A stretch of DNA of 64,000 nt from Brevibacterium epidermidis NBRC 14811 (GTDB lineage: Bacteria > Actinomycetota > Actinomycetes > Actinomycetales > Brevibacteriaceae). The notes beneath the pieces are model-generated. The model saw only the letters and a program-made list of their open reading frames with translations, made no database searches and was not told where the DNA came from. Location: assembly GCF_001570805.1 (NCBI RefSeq), contig NZ_BCSJ01000018.1, positions 124,001 to 188,000 of the forward strand, written 5' to 3'. This document shows, piece by piece, positions 47,636-57,832 of this stretch. The stretch's first letter is position 1. Each line of letters opens with the position of its first letter. A program made the position numbers and the translations under genes.

Positions 47636-48706
47636 CTACTTCTTCGCCTGCGCCGGGACGACGACCTTGCGGATGATGATGAGCGCCGAGGCGGCCACCG
47701 GCACCGCGACCACCGCACCGAGCACACCGCCGAGGGTTCCGCCGGCGATCGCGGCGATGATGACGAGGGCACCGGGCACGTCGACGGCCTTGTTCATGAT
47801 CCGCGGGCTGAGCAGATACGCCTCGACCTGCATGTACACGAGGTAGTAGATTCCGGCCGTGATGCCCAGCCCGGGCGAGACCATCAGACAGGACGCGGTG
47901 ATGATGATCGAGCCGGTAATCGGACCGACCAGGGGAATGAGCGAGCCGAGGAACGCCACGAACGCCAACAGCGCCGGCAGCGGGGCACCAATGATGGTCA
48001 GGAAGATCGCCGAGCACACGCCGTTGATGACTCCCAAGGACACCTGACCGAGGACGTAGCGCCCGATGGATCGGGTGACCTCCTCGGTGACGGATTCGAC
48101 TGTTGGCCGTGATGAGGCCGCGACCAGGGAGAACATCGCGGATTTGATCGTCGGCATGGACACGGCGAAGTAGATGGTGAGGATGACGACAATGATCACG
48201 CCGGTGAGGAAGCTGAGGATCCCCGCCCCGATCGACACCACGCCGCCGCCGAGGGAGAGCACATTCTTCGGGTCCGAAGCCCAATCCGCAACGTTGGCGA
48301 ACACCGCGTCGATGTCGATCGCGCCGGTGAATTGCTCCTCGAGCTCCGTCACCCACCCGGTCGTCGCGAGGTTCGCCACGATCCCTGGCAGATCCGCGAC
48401 GAACGTCTGGATCTGACTGATCACGGCCGGCGCGATGAGCAGCACGACGCCGACGACGATGAGGATGAAGGCCACGACGACGATGAGCACCGACAGTGAC
48501 CGCGGCACCTTGCGATCGACGAACCACTGCACGATCGGCTCGAGACCGAGCGCGAGGAACAGCGCCAAACCGATGTAGATGATCACGGTCGCCACGGACT
48601 GCAACGCCGTCATCACCACGATCGCCAACCCCACGCCCAAGGCGCCCGTGAAACCGAGCTGGAACGCGCTGTTGAGTGTGAGGGACTTGCCCCGACCAGT
48701 GCCCAT
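47636..48706 (-). CDS. AI-2E-family membrane transporter
   Basis: 356 residues with about eight helices in the AI-2E transporter family pattern: IYIGLALFLALGLEPIVQW, a long polar segment (about 110-170), SIGRYVLGQVSLGVINGV and LAFVAFLGSLIPLVGP with the conserved IPLVGP. Members include exporters of autoinducer-2 and Na+/H+ antiporter-like proteins, so the cargo is unknown. ATG at 48706. It is divergent from the M3-YbaK gene (94 bases apart). Confidence 0.87.
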   Translation of the reverse strand: MGTGRGKSLTLNSAFQLGFTGALGVGLAIVVMTALQSVATVIIYIGLALFLALGLEPIVQWFVDRKVPRSLSVLIVVVAFILIVVGVVLLIAPAVISQIQTFVADLPGIVANLATTGWVTELEEQFTGAIDIDAVFANVADWASDPKNVLSLGGGVVSIGAGILSFLTGVIIVVILTIYFAVSMPTIKSAMFSLVAASSRPTVESVTEEVTRSIGRYVLGQVSLGVINGVCSAIFLTIIGAPLPALLAFVAFLGSLIPLVGPITGSIIITASCLMVSPGLGITAGIYYLVYMQVEAYLLSPRIMNKAVDVPGALVIIAAIAGGTLGGVLGAVVAVPVAASALIIIRKVVVPAQAKK

Positions 48707-48800
48707 GGAAACCAGTGTAACCAGCGATCATGCACTGGTCGGCTGACTCACGTTAGGATCGGAGCGAGACCCCAACCGCTACGAAAGTGAATCGTCGAGA

Positions 48801-51383
48801 ATGAGCGCAGATCCGAACGGCATCGATGTCTGGGAAGCGTTCCTCGACCCACAGACCGACTATTCGCTGCCCGACTTCTCCGCGGTCACCGCGGAGACGC
48901 TGCTGACCGCGGTTCACACGGCGACCGATTTCGCCCGCGCCGAGGTGGCTGCCATCATCGCCGATGAAGCGGAGTCCACGTTCTTCTCCACTACGGTGAG
49001 GTTCGAATCCGCGTCCGTTCCGATGACCCGGATCGCCTCCGTCGCCGCAGCCATCGAGTCGAATCATCTGCGTCCCGAGCTGACCGACGCCATCGGCGAG
49101 ACCTGGGAACTCCTGTCCGCTACCCAGACCGAGATCCTGCTGAACGTGGACCTCTTCCACCGCATCGAACAGGTTTCGGTCTCCGACCTCAACCCCGAGG
49201 ACAAACGTCAGCACGAACTGACCATCGAACTCTTCGTCCGTGCGGGAGCCCGCCTCGGCGAAGAGGAACGAGAGCAGATGGCCACGATCGCGGCCGAACT
49301 GACCACGCTGGAGAACTCCTTCTCCCGGGCTCTGCAGCTCGATACACGTGAGCTGGCCGTCCATGTCAGCGAAGCCGATTCCCTGGCCGGAATGAACGAC
49401 GATCAGATCGCGGCAGCGGCGAATCGGGCTGCCGAGCGCGGCGTCGACGGCTACCTGCTGCCGCTGAACAACTTCACCCAGCAGGGCGTGCTCGAATCAT
49501 TGAGCACAGCGCAGACTCGTCGGCACGTGCTGAACAATTCGATGGCGCGCGGATCCCGCGGCGGCGACGGCGACACCCGCACCCAGGTGGCCGACACCAC
49601 GGCCCTGCGTGCGCTGAAGGCGCATCTGCTCGGATACCCCTCCTACTCGTCGTTCGCCATCGACAATCAGACCGCCGGCAATCCCGATGCCGCAGCCGAT
49701 ATCGTCTCTTCCCTCATCAACCCCGCGAACGCCCAACTCGATGCGGAGCTTGCACAGGTCAAGGAGCGCTACGGCCTGGAGACGGTCGCGGCCGAAGACG
49801 TGAAGTACTATCTCGCGAAGTACCGCGCCGACGAATTTGGCATCGACCCCGACGAGGTGGCCAAGTACTTCGAGTTCGACACCGTCCTCACCGAGGGGGT
49901 CTTCCGCGCCGCCACCGGACTGTACGGAATCACGTTCGCCCCCTATGAAGGCGTCACCGCCTGGCACGAGGACGTCCGCGTCTACGAGGTCACGGACGCC
50001 AACGAGCGACACCTGGGACTCGTGCTCATCGACCCGTACTCCCGGGACACGAAGCGCGGCGGAGCCTGGATGGACCAGCTGGTTCCCGCCTCCCGGCTGA
50101 CCGGGCTGCTGCCCGTCGTCACTCTCTCGCTCAACCTCGCCAAGCCCGGTCCGGGTCGGCCCACCCTGCTCAATCCGACCGAGCTGACGACGTTCTTCCA
50201 CGAATTCGGCCATGTCCTCCACGGCCTCTTCGCGAACTCCACCTACCCGTCGACGGCGGGCACCGCAGTCCCTCGCGACTATGTCGAGTTCCCGTCCCAG
50301 CTCAACGAGATGTGGCGCTTCCACCCGCAGGTCCTCCCCCACTTCGCCAAGCACGTCGACACGGGTGAGCCGATGCCGGCCGAACTCGTCGATGCGCTCG
50401 TCGCCAGTGAGAAGTTCGGGCAGGGCTTCGACACGATCGAATACCTCGCCGCGGCCATGCTCGATCTGTCCTGGCATTCGCTCGAGGCCGGGGAGCACAT
50501 CACCGAGGTGCTGTCCTTCGAATCCGAGGTGCTCGCTGCGTCCGGGTTCTCCCCGCTCGTTCCGCCTCGCTACCGGTCGACGTACTTCGGGCACATCTTC
50601 GCCTCCGGGTATGCGGCCGGCTACTACTCCTACCTCTACTCCGAGGTCATCGCCGCCTGGGTGAGCGAATGGTTCGAAGAGCAGGGCGGACTCAACCGGG
50701 AGGCCGGCGATGCCTTCCGCGAAGCCATCCTCGCCCCCGGCTATTCGGTCGACCCGATGTCGGCGATCGAACGCTTCTTCGGCACCCGCCCGGATGTCGC
50801 CCCGCTGCTGCGCCGTCGCGGTCTTGCCGAACCCGTCACCGAAGTGGACGACGAAGACGACGAAGCCACGGCCGAGGCCGAGCCCGGAGCCGCCTCGGCG
50901 AAGTGGGACCACCCCAACCACGAGGCGGTCGCCGCCGATCTCACGGCCGCGGGCATCGATCCGCGCATCGAGGTATTCGACGACTCGACGCCGACGGCAG
51001 CCGCAGCGGCCGAGGCCCTGGGCATCGAGGTCGGGGCGATCGCGAACAGCCTGATCTTCTCCTCCGGCGGGGAGCCCGTGCTCATCATGGCCTCGGGCGC
51101 CCACCGGGTCGACACCGCACATGTCGCCGAACTCATCGGCGTCGACTCCCTCGATCGGGCGTCGAAGGAACTCGTGCGCGAAGCCACCGGGCAGGTCATC
51201 GGCGGGGTCGCTCCCTGCGGTCATCCGGGCCCGATTCCGACCTATGTCGATGTGTCGCTGAAGGACTATCCTGTTCTCTGGGCCGGCGCGGGGACACCGA
51301 ATTCGATGGTGCCTCTGACGTACGAGCAGCTGCTCACGGTCACCGGAGGAAAGGAAATCACCGTTGTCGCAGAAGAGTCCTGA
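48801..51383 (+). CDS. M3-family oligopeptidase fused to a YbaK-type aminoacyl-tRNA deacylase
   Basis: 860 residues in one uninterrupted frame. The first 680 are a full-length Dcp/OpdA-like M3 metallopeptidase with the zinc motif FHEFGHVLHG (His about 466) and a downstream Glu in YVEFPSQLNEMW. A short acidic linker (about 683-702) leads to a complete YbaK/ProX-type domain (about 703-857; GVAPCGHPGPIPTYVD, FSSGGEPVLIMASGAHRVD), which deacylates mischarged tRNAs. I know of no reason for such a fusion. One could imagine peptide or amino-acid recycling coupled to tRNA editing. Start ATG 48801 is supported by N-terminal family alignment. Confidence 0.88.
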   Translation: MSADPNGIDVWEAFLDPQTDYSLPDFSAVTAETLLTAVHTATDFARAEVAAIIADEAESTFFSTTVRFESASVPMTRIASVAAAIESNHLRPELTDAIGETWELLSATQTEILLNVDLFHRIEQVSVSDLNPEDKRQHELTIELFVRAGARLGEEEREQMATIAAELTTLENSFSRALQLDTRELAVHVSEADSLAGMNDDQIAAAANRAAERGVDGYLLPLNNFTQQGVLESLSTAQTRRHVLNNSMARGSRGGDGDTRTQVADTTALRALKAHLLGYPSYSSFAIDNQTAGNPDAAADIVSSLINPANAQLDAELAQVKERYGLETVAAEDVKYYLAKYRADEFGIDPDEVAKYFEFDTVLTEGVFRAATGLYGITFAPYEGVTAWHEDVRVYEVTDANERHLGLVLIDPYSRDTKRGGAWMDQLVPASRLTGLLPVVTLSLNLAKPGPGRPTLLNPTELTTFFHEFGHVLHGLFANSTYPSTAGTAVPRDYVEFPSQLNEMWRFHPQVLPHFAKHVDTGEPMPAELVDALVASEKFGQGFDTIEYLAAAMLDLSWHSLEAGEHITEVLSFESEVLAASGFSPLVPPRYRSTYFGHIFASGYAAGYYSYLYSEVIAAWVSEWFEEQGGLNREAGDAFREAILAPGYSVDPMSAIERFFGTRPDVAPLLRRRGLAEPVTEVDDEDDEATAEAEPGAASAKWDHPNHEAVAADLTAAGIDPRIEVFDDSTPTAAAAAEALGIEVGAIANSLIFSSGGEPVLIMASGAHRVDTAHVAELIGVDSLDRASKELVREATGQVIGGVAPCGHPGPIPTYVDVSLKDYPVLWAGAGTPNSMVPLTYEQLLTVTGGKEITVVAEES

Positions 51384-52128
51384 GGCTGAGCCCGGACGCT
51401 CCGAATCCGAGTCTGGGCAGCCGGGTCGTACCAGCGATCCGGCGCATACCTCCTCGGCTGCACGCTTCGCAGCATTCGCTTCCTCCCGGGGCCGCTACTA
51501 TGCGGTCTTCCTGGCCGTGTTCTGCGCGGTGCTCATCATCTCGAACATCTCTGCCACGAAGGTCATCGGCTTCGGTCCGATCGTCACCGACGGCGGCGCT
51601 TTCCTCTTCCCCATCGCGTACATCCTCGGTGATGTGATCAGCGAGGTCTACGGTTTCAAAGCCGCACGGAAGGCCGTGATCACCGGTTTCGCCCTGCAGA
51701 TCATGGCCACCTTCGTCTTCTGGCTCGTGCTCATCTCGCCTCCGGGTCCCGGCTACGAGAATCAGGACGCCTTCGCCGCCGTCCTCGGCTTCTACCCGCG
51801 CATCGTCGCAGCCTCCCTCGTCGGATACTTCGTCGGCCAGCTGCTCAATTCCTGGGTGCTCGTGGCCGTGAAGAAGCGGATGGGCGAGTCGAAGCTGTGG
51901 GCGCGTCTGCTCACCTCGACCGGCGTCGGCGAGTTCGTCGACACCTTGCTGTTCTGCGTCATCGCCTTCGCCGGAGTCATCCCGGGGCTCGACTTCCTCA
52001 ACTACATCATCGTCGGCTTCGTCTACAAGGTCGCCGTCGAGGTCATCTTCCTGCCCGTGACCTACCGCGTCATCAAGCTCGTCAAGCGCCACGAACCCAG
52101 CTACGAGCTCGAAGCGGACCCCGCGTAG
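51364..52128 (+). CDS. Queuosine precursor transporter (YhhQ/QPTR family)
   Basis: 254 residues, six membrane helices after a polar 40-residue N-terminus. The family signature is clear: NISATKVIGFG, VTDGGAFLFPIAYILGDVISE (in part) and GYFVGQLLNSW. YhhQ imports 7-deazaguanine precursors such as preQ0, preQ1 or queuine. TTG at 51364 overlaps the end of the M3-YbaK gene by 20 bases. It faces the tgt gene (52445-53701), so import and insertion of the base are encoded side by side. Confidence 0.88.
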   Translation: MSQKSPEAEPGRSESESGQPGRTSDPAHTSSAARFAAFASSRGRYYAVFLAVFCAVLIISNISATKVIGFGPIVTDGGAFLFPIAYILGDVISEVYGFKAARKAVITGFALQIMATFVFWLVLISPPGPGYENQDAFAAVLGFYPRIVAASLVGYFVGQLLNSWVLVAVKKRMGESKLWARLLTSTGVGEFVDTLLFCVIAFAGVIPGLDFLNYIIVGFVYKVAVEVIFLPVTYRVIKLVKRHEPSYELEADPA

Positions 52129-52444
52129 GGGCGCCGGAGCGGGCCTCGGAGGTCGGGTAGGGCCGCCGGGCACCCGCACCGGGTCACATTCCGTACACTT
52201 CTCACCACATTACGTACGCCGATGGCCACATTTGGTGCCACACATCTGTTCGCGAACTGATGCACCGGACGCATAGTGGTCGGCCTCGAACGGAAAACGG
52301 TTACCGACGAGTGTCATCGAGTTTCGTCCTCGGCTGCATCTACTTTTGGACAGCGCATCGGGATCAAACTCGATGTGCTGATCAGAAGTCGATGACTGAC
52401 CGGTACGGACCGGCGGGCGACCGCAGCGGCCGCCGACAGCGCGG
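52129..52444. other. Intergenic region between convergent queuosine-related genes
   Basis: About 316 bases. GC falls towards 55% in the middle (roughly 52180-52400). I see no convincing gene, hairpin terminator or riboswitch. The ATTCCGTACAC and ATTACGTACG segments near 52189 and 52209 are imperfect repeats of unknown meaning. Confidence 0.5.
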
Positions 52445-53722
<1,278 letters not shown>

Positions 53723-54682
53723 ATGACGTTCACCCAGATGCTCACCCTCGCCGAGGCGGCCGCTCCCATCGTCATCGACGGCGGGCTGGGCAGCGCCGCC
53801 GAGGATCGCGGCATCGACCTCGACCACGCACTGTGGTCGGCCGAGCTCATCCGCCGTGATCCCGGCACCCTGCTCGAGGTGCACACTGCCTTCGTTGCTG
53901 CCGGTGCCCGCATCCTTACGACTGCGAGTTACCAGGCGACGCCGCGCGGATTCGCCGATGTGGGAATCAGCGACGATGAGGGACACAAAATCATCGCCGA
54001 CAGTGTGGGAATCGCGCGCTGTGCAGGGAACGCGCACGCGCGCTCGGAAGCGGCCGGCGCCGGGCCGGCCGCCACCCCGCCGCTCATCGCAGGCTCCGTC
54101 GGCCCCTACGGCGCAGCACTCGGCGACGGTGCCGAATACACCGGCGACTACCGCCTGACCTCTGCCGACTACACCGCCTTCCATCGTCCGCGCATCGACG
54201 CCCTCACCGAGGCGGGAGCGGACCTGCTCGCCATCGAAACCCAGCCGCGCCTCGACGAGATCGCAGCGATCATCGACCTGGCAGACGAGACCGGTCTCCC
54301 TTCCTGGGTGACCGTGACTCTACAGACCGGCACGGACACGAGATCCCCGACCCTGCCCGACGGCAGCACCTTGGCGGAGTTCGCGGAGGCGGCGGCCGCC
54401 TCGGCGAGAGTGCAGGCGATCGGGGTCAACTGTGTGCGTCCATCTCTCGTCACTCCGGCTCTGAAAGAACTGTCCCGGCACACGGACCTGCCGCTCATCG
54501 CCTATCCGAACTCGGGCGAGATCTACGACGCGACCACTCTGACCTGGCGCGACGGTGCGGAAGCCGGCATCGCTTCGTGGCCGGTGGCGGAGTGGATCAG
54601 CCTCGGCGCGCGGATCATCGGCGGCTGCTGCCGGGTGCGTCCAGACGACATCGCGAAGCTCGGCGGCCTCCTCAGGCGCTGA
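53723..54682 (+). CDS. mmuM: Homocysteine S-methyltransferase (MmuM type)
   Basis: 319 residues with the Zn-dependent homocysteine methyltransferase motifs: VIDGGLGS, TASYQATPRGF, ETQPRLDEI, GVNCVRP (first Cys) and IGGCCRV (Cys pair). It methylates homocysteine to methionine, most likely with S-methylmethionine as donor. The transporter usually paired with MmuM (MmuP) is not adjacent. The start at 53723 lacks a ribosome site and is probably leaderless. Confidence 0.88.
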   Translation: MTFTQMLTLAEAAAPIVIDGGLGSAAEDRGIDLDHALWSAELIRRDPGTLLEVHTAFVAAGARILTTASYQATPRGFADVGISDDEGHKIIADSVGIARCAGNAHARSEAAGAGPAATPPLIAGSVGPYGAALGDGAEYTGDYRLTSADYTAFHRPRIDALTEAGADLLAIETQPRLDEIAAIIDLADETGLPSWVTVTLQTGTDTRSPTLPDGSTLAEFAEAAAASARVQAIGVNCVRPSLVTPALKELSRHTDLPLIAYPNSGEIYDATTLTWRDGAEAGIASWPVAEWISLGARIIGGCCRVRPDDIAKLGGLLRR

Positions 54683-54700
54683 GCACCCGGGCCCGTGAGC

Positions 54701-55708
54701 TCAGACCTGAGCGCCCACGAGTTCGGGATAGAACTTCTCGGCGACGTTCGGGTGGGAGCGCAACCGGGAGAGGAAGGCGTTCTCTCCATAGACGGCGTGG
54801 AGGGCGTCGCGTTCGTCCTGAGTCACACCGCGGGAATCGGCGGCGAGTTCGGCGGGCAATTCGACCTCGGGCAGACGAGCGTTCAGAGCCGGGTTGAAGA
54901 AGAACGGGATGGAGATGCGGTCCTGCCCGGGTCCGGTCGGCAGGACACGGTGGACGGTGGCCTTGAGGTAGCCGTTCGTGGCGACTTCGAGGAGTTTGCC
55001 GATGTTGACGACGAAGGTGTTCTCGATCGGATCCGCATCGATCCAACCGTCATCGGTGAGCACCTGCAGGCCGGTGGTGCCCGGCTGCGGGTAGAGCAGG
55101 GTGAGCGTGCCGGCGTCCCGGTGTTCGCCCACACCCTGGGTGACGGACTCGGATTCGGCTTCGGGGTAGCGGACGATCTTGATGAAGGATTCGGCATCCT
55201 CGGCGAAGGCGGACGCGAAATGATCGCCCGCCTGACCGAGGCTCAGCGCCCACTGTTCGAGGAGACGAGCGCCGACCTCGCTCAGCTGCCCGTGCCAGGA
55301 TTCCGTGGCCTCGCGCAGCTCGGGCAGCGATTCCGGGTACTGGTTGGGGCCGGTGAGGTGGTCGAAGTCGTTGACCGGCTCGGCCACGGGTGCGCGTTCG
55401 GGGCCGATGTCGATCTGCTCCCGCCAGTCGACGCGCCCCTGGGTGCGTTCGCCTCCGGTGCGGGTGTAGCCGCGGAAGTGCGGAGAGTTCGTGTTCTCGA
55501 TCGCGAGCTTCTCGGCCTCGGGCAGAGCGAAGAAGCGATCGGCGACATCGATGATGCGGGTGAAGTCGGCGTCGGGGATTCCGTGGCCGGTGAGGTAGAA
55601 GAAGCCGATCTCATGGGTGATACGGCGCAGGTCTGCACGGAACGCCTCGGCGGTCGCGGGGTCTTCGGCCAGGCTGAGGTCGAGGATGGGGAGCTGGGTG
55701 ATGGTCAT
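54701..55708 (-). CDS. 2-oxoglutarate/Fe(II) oxygenase (isopenicillin N synthase-like)
   Basis: 335 residues of the IPNS-like dioxygenase family: an N-terminal DIOX_N domain (FFYLTGHGIPDADF) and the double-stranded beta-helix with the HxD...H facial triad (EHRDAGTLTLLY; later ATVHRVLPTGPG) and the 2-oxoglutarate-binding RISIPFF. It would hydroxylate or desaturate an unknown small molecule in the cytosol. It is divergent from the flavin reductase gene (87 bases apart) and convergent with mmuM. Confidence 0.87.
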   Translation of the reverse strand: MTITQLPILDLSLAEDPATAEAFRADLRRITHEIGFFYLTGHGIPDADFTRIIDVADRFFALPEAEKLAIENTNSPHFRGYTRTGGERTQGRVDWREQIDIGPERAPVAEPVNDFDHLTGPNQYPESLPELREATESWHGQLSEVGARLLEQWALSLGQAGDHFASAFAEDAESFIKIVRYPEAESESVTQGVGEHRDAGTLTLLYPQPGTTGLQVLTDDGWIDADPIENTFVVNIGKLLEVATNGYLKATVHRVLPTGPGQDRISIPFFFNPALNARLPEVELPAELAADSRGVTQDERDALHAVYGENAFLSRLRSHPNVAEKFYPELVGAQV

Positions 55709-55795
55709 GTCACAGACGATAGGCACGTCCGCCGTCGAGGCAGCGGCGATCCGTCATCGTGCGCAACACTCCGTCATACCTGCTTGAATAGTCGG

Positions 55796-56401
55796 GTGAC
55801 TCATTTCTATCGCCCGTCCGAAGGCCACCGTCTGCCGCACGACCCCTTCAACGCCATCGTCGCGCCGCGGCCCATCGGCTGGATCGGCACAGTCGATGCC
55901 GAGGGCCGCCGCAATCTCGCGCCCTATTCGTTCTTCAATGCGCTGAACTACTCTCCACCGCTCGTGGGCTTCTCCAGCAACGCGTGGAAGGACACCGTTG
56001 CCAACTGCCGGGAGACCGGGGAGTTCACCTGGAACCTCGTCACTCGGACCCTCGCCGAGGCGATGAACGCCACGTCGACCACCGCGAAAGTCGACGAGTT
56101 CTCCACCGCAGGAATCGAGGAGGCCGAGTCCGTGGAGATCTCTGCGCCACGCGTGGCAGCCTCACCGGCGACCTTCGAATGCCGAGTCACCCAAATCATC
56201 GACCTGCGCACCGCGGACGGGGAGAGCTCCGGCTCATGGTTCACCGTGGGCGAAGTGGTGGGAGTCCATCTCGACGAATCCCTGCTCACCGACGGGATCG
56301 TCGACACAGCCGCCGCCGATCCGGTGCTGCGCGGCGGCGGACCGACCGCCTACTTCGGGATCAGCTCGGATCAGCGCTTCGACATGCGTCGGCCGGGCTG
56401 A
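55796..56401 (+). CDS. Flavin reductase-like (FMN-binding) protein
   Basis: 201 residues of the flavin reductase domain family: DPFNAIVAPRPIGWIGTVDAEG with the FMN phosphate-binding Arg, YSFFNALNYSPPLVGFSS and the conserved GSWFTVGEVVGVHLD. It reduces FMN with NAD(P)H or acts as an FMN-binding dehydrogenase. In principle it could feed the two luciferase-like monooxygenases in this window, but it is not adjacent to either. GTG start at 55796 has no strong ribosome site; short or leaderless transcript likely. Confidence 0.82.
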   Translation: MTHFYRPSEGHRLPHDPFNAIVAPRPIGWIGTVDAEGRRNLAPYSFFNALNYSPPLVGFSSNAWKDTVANCRETGEFTWNLVTRTLAEAMNATSTTAKVDEFSTAGIEEAESVEISAPRVAASPATFECRVTQIIDLRTADGESSGSWFTVGEVVGVHLDESLLTDGIVDTAAADPVLRGGGPTAYFGISSDQRFDMRRPG

Positions 56402-56419
56402 GTTCGGTCACCCGAGGTC

Positions 56420-57832
56420 TCAGCCGAGCATCTTCCCCGGGTTGAGGATCCCCAACGGATCGACCGCCGCCTTGATCGAGGTCTGCAGCGCCCGCGCACC
56501 CGCATCGAGTTCGCGCACCAGCCAGTCCTTCTTCAGATACCCGACGCCGTGCTCACCCGTGATCGTCCCACCCAGGTCGAGCCCCAGCTGCATGATCGCA
56601 GCGAACGTCTCCTTCGCCTCGGCCACACTCGCCGGATCGTGAGCATCGAAGAGCACACTCGGATGCATGTTCCCATCCCCGGCATGCCCGGCCGTGGACA
56701 CCTCCACCGAATGCCCACCCGCGATCTCGTCCAACCTGGCGAAGAACTCGCCGAGGCGGGACCGAGGAACGCACACATCATCGATGAGCTCTCCCCCACC
56801 AAGCCCCGACACGTACTTCTCCATCGCCGGAGACACCGCCCGACGAGCCGCGACCAACATCTCCGAATCCGCCGGATCATCGGAGAAGAACACCTCATCG
56901 GCGCCCTGCGCCCACGCGATCGCCTCGAACGATTCCAGCTCGGTCACACCGGCCTGCCCCGGAGCATCCGACTGCACCAACAACAGCGCACCGGCCCCGT
57001 CGGGCAGTCCGAAATCACCATAGGCATTGATCATGCCCACGGTGCCTCCGTCCATGAGCTCCAACATCGACGGGGCCGCCCCGGAAGCCATGAACTCCGT
57101 CACCGTACGCCCGGCCGACTCCATATCGGGAAAGATCCCGACCCCGGTCACCGGCGGCGCCAACAGCGGTTTGAGCCCGAGCGTGATCTCGACGATGACG
57201 CCCAGAGTCCCCTCGGACCCGACGAACAGACCTGCCAGGTCGAGACCGGCCACCCCCTTCGCCGTCTGCCGACCCAACCGGGTCACTGTCCCGTCGGCGA
57301 GGACCACGGTCAGACCCCGCACATAGTCCCTCGTCACTCCGTACTTCACACAGCACATGCCACCGGCGTTCGTCGCGACGTTCCCGCCGATCGTCGAGAT
57401 CGCCACCGACCCCGGATCCGGCGGATACGACAGACCATGCTCGGCCAGCGCGGTCTTGAGGTCCTGGTTGATGACTCCGGGCTGGATCCGGCAGGTCTGG
57501 TCGACCTCGTCGATATCGACGATCGCGTTCAGCTTCGCGACGTTGAGCAGGATCGCGCCGTCCGTGGCGTTCGCCGCCCCCGACAGTCCCGTCCTGGCAC
57601 CCTGAGTGACCACCGGGATCCGATGCGCGGTGGCGAACCGCATCACCGCGACCACATCATCGACGTCGGCAGCACGAACGAGCGCCGAGGCGGTCCCCGC
57701 CGGACAGAACAGGGCTTTGTCCGACGAGTAGGAGTCGATGACATCCCGATCGGTGACCAGGGCGCCCGAGCTCAGTTCGGCCGCAAGTCCGTCCAGTTCC
57801 GTGCCCACCGTCGTCTCCGCGCTCATCGTCAC
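56420..57832 (-). CDS. FAD-linked oxidase of the glycolate/D-lactate dehydrogenase (GlcD) type
   Basis: 470 residues: FAD-binding PCMH domain (TQGARTGLSGAANATDGAILL as the pyrophosphate loop, in part) and a C-terminal FAD-oxidase domain with TAGHAGDGNMHPSVL and TGEHGVGYLKK. It oxidises a 2-hydroxy acid such as glycolate or D-lactate to the keto acid. GlcE and GlcF subunits are not adjacent, so a stand-alone D-lactate dehydrogenase is as likely. The ATG overlaps the HisC-type gene stop by four bases. Confidence 0.87.
   Translation of the reverse strand: MTMSAETTVGTELDGLAAELSSGALVTDRDVIDSYSSDKALFCPAGTASALVRAADVDDVVAVMRFATAHRIPVVTQGARTGLSGAANATDGAILLNVAKLNAIVDIDEVDQTCRIQPGVINQDLKTALAEHGLSYPPDPGSVAISTIGGNVATNAGGMCCVKYGVTRDYVRGLTVVLADGTVTRLGRQTAKGVAGLDLAGLFVGSEGTLGVIVEITLGLKPLLAPPVTGVGIFPDMESAGRTVTEFMASGAAPSMLELMDGGTVGMINAYGDFGLPDGAGALLLVQSDAPGQAGVTELESFEAIAWAQGADEVFFSDDPADSEMLVAARRAVSPAMEKYVSGLGGGELIDDVCVPRSRLGEFFARLDEIAGGHSVEVSTAGHAGDGNMHPSVLFDAHDPASVAEAKETFAAIMQLGLDLGGTITGEHGVGYLKKDWLVRELDAGARALQTSIKAAVDPLGILNPGKMLG

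Noticed and set aside
49497..51224. A 575-residue minus-strand frame within the M3-YbaK gene
   Set aside because: Shadow of the plus-strand gene; no recognisable domain or start signal.
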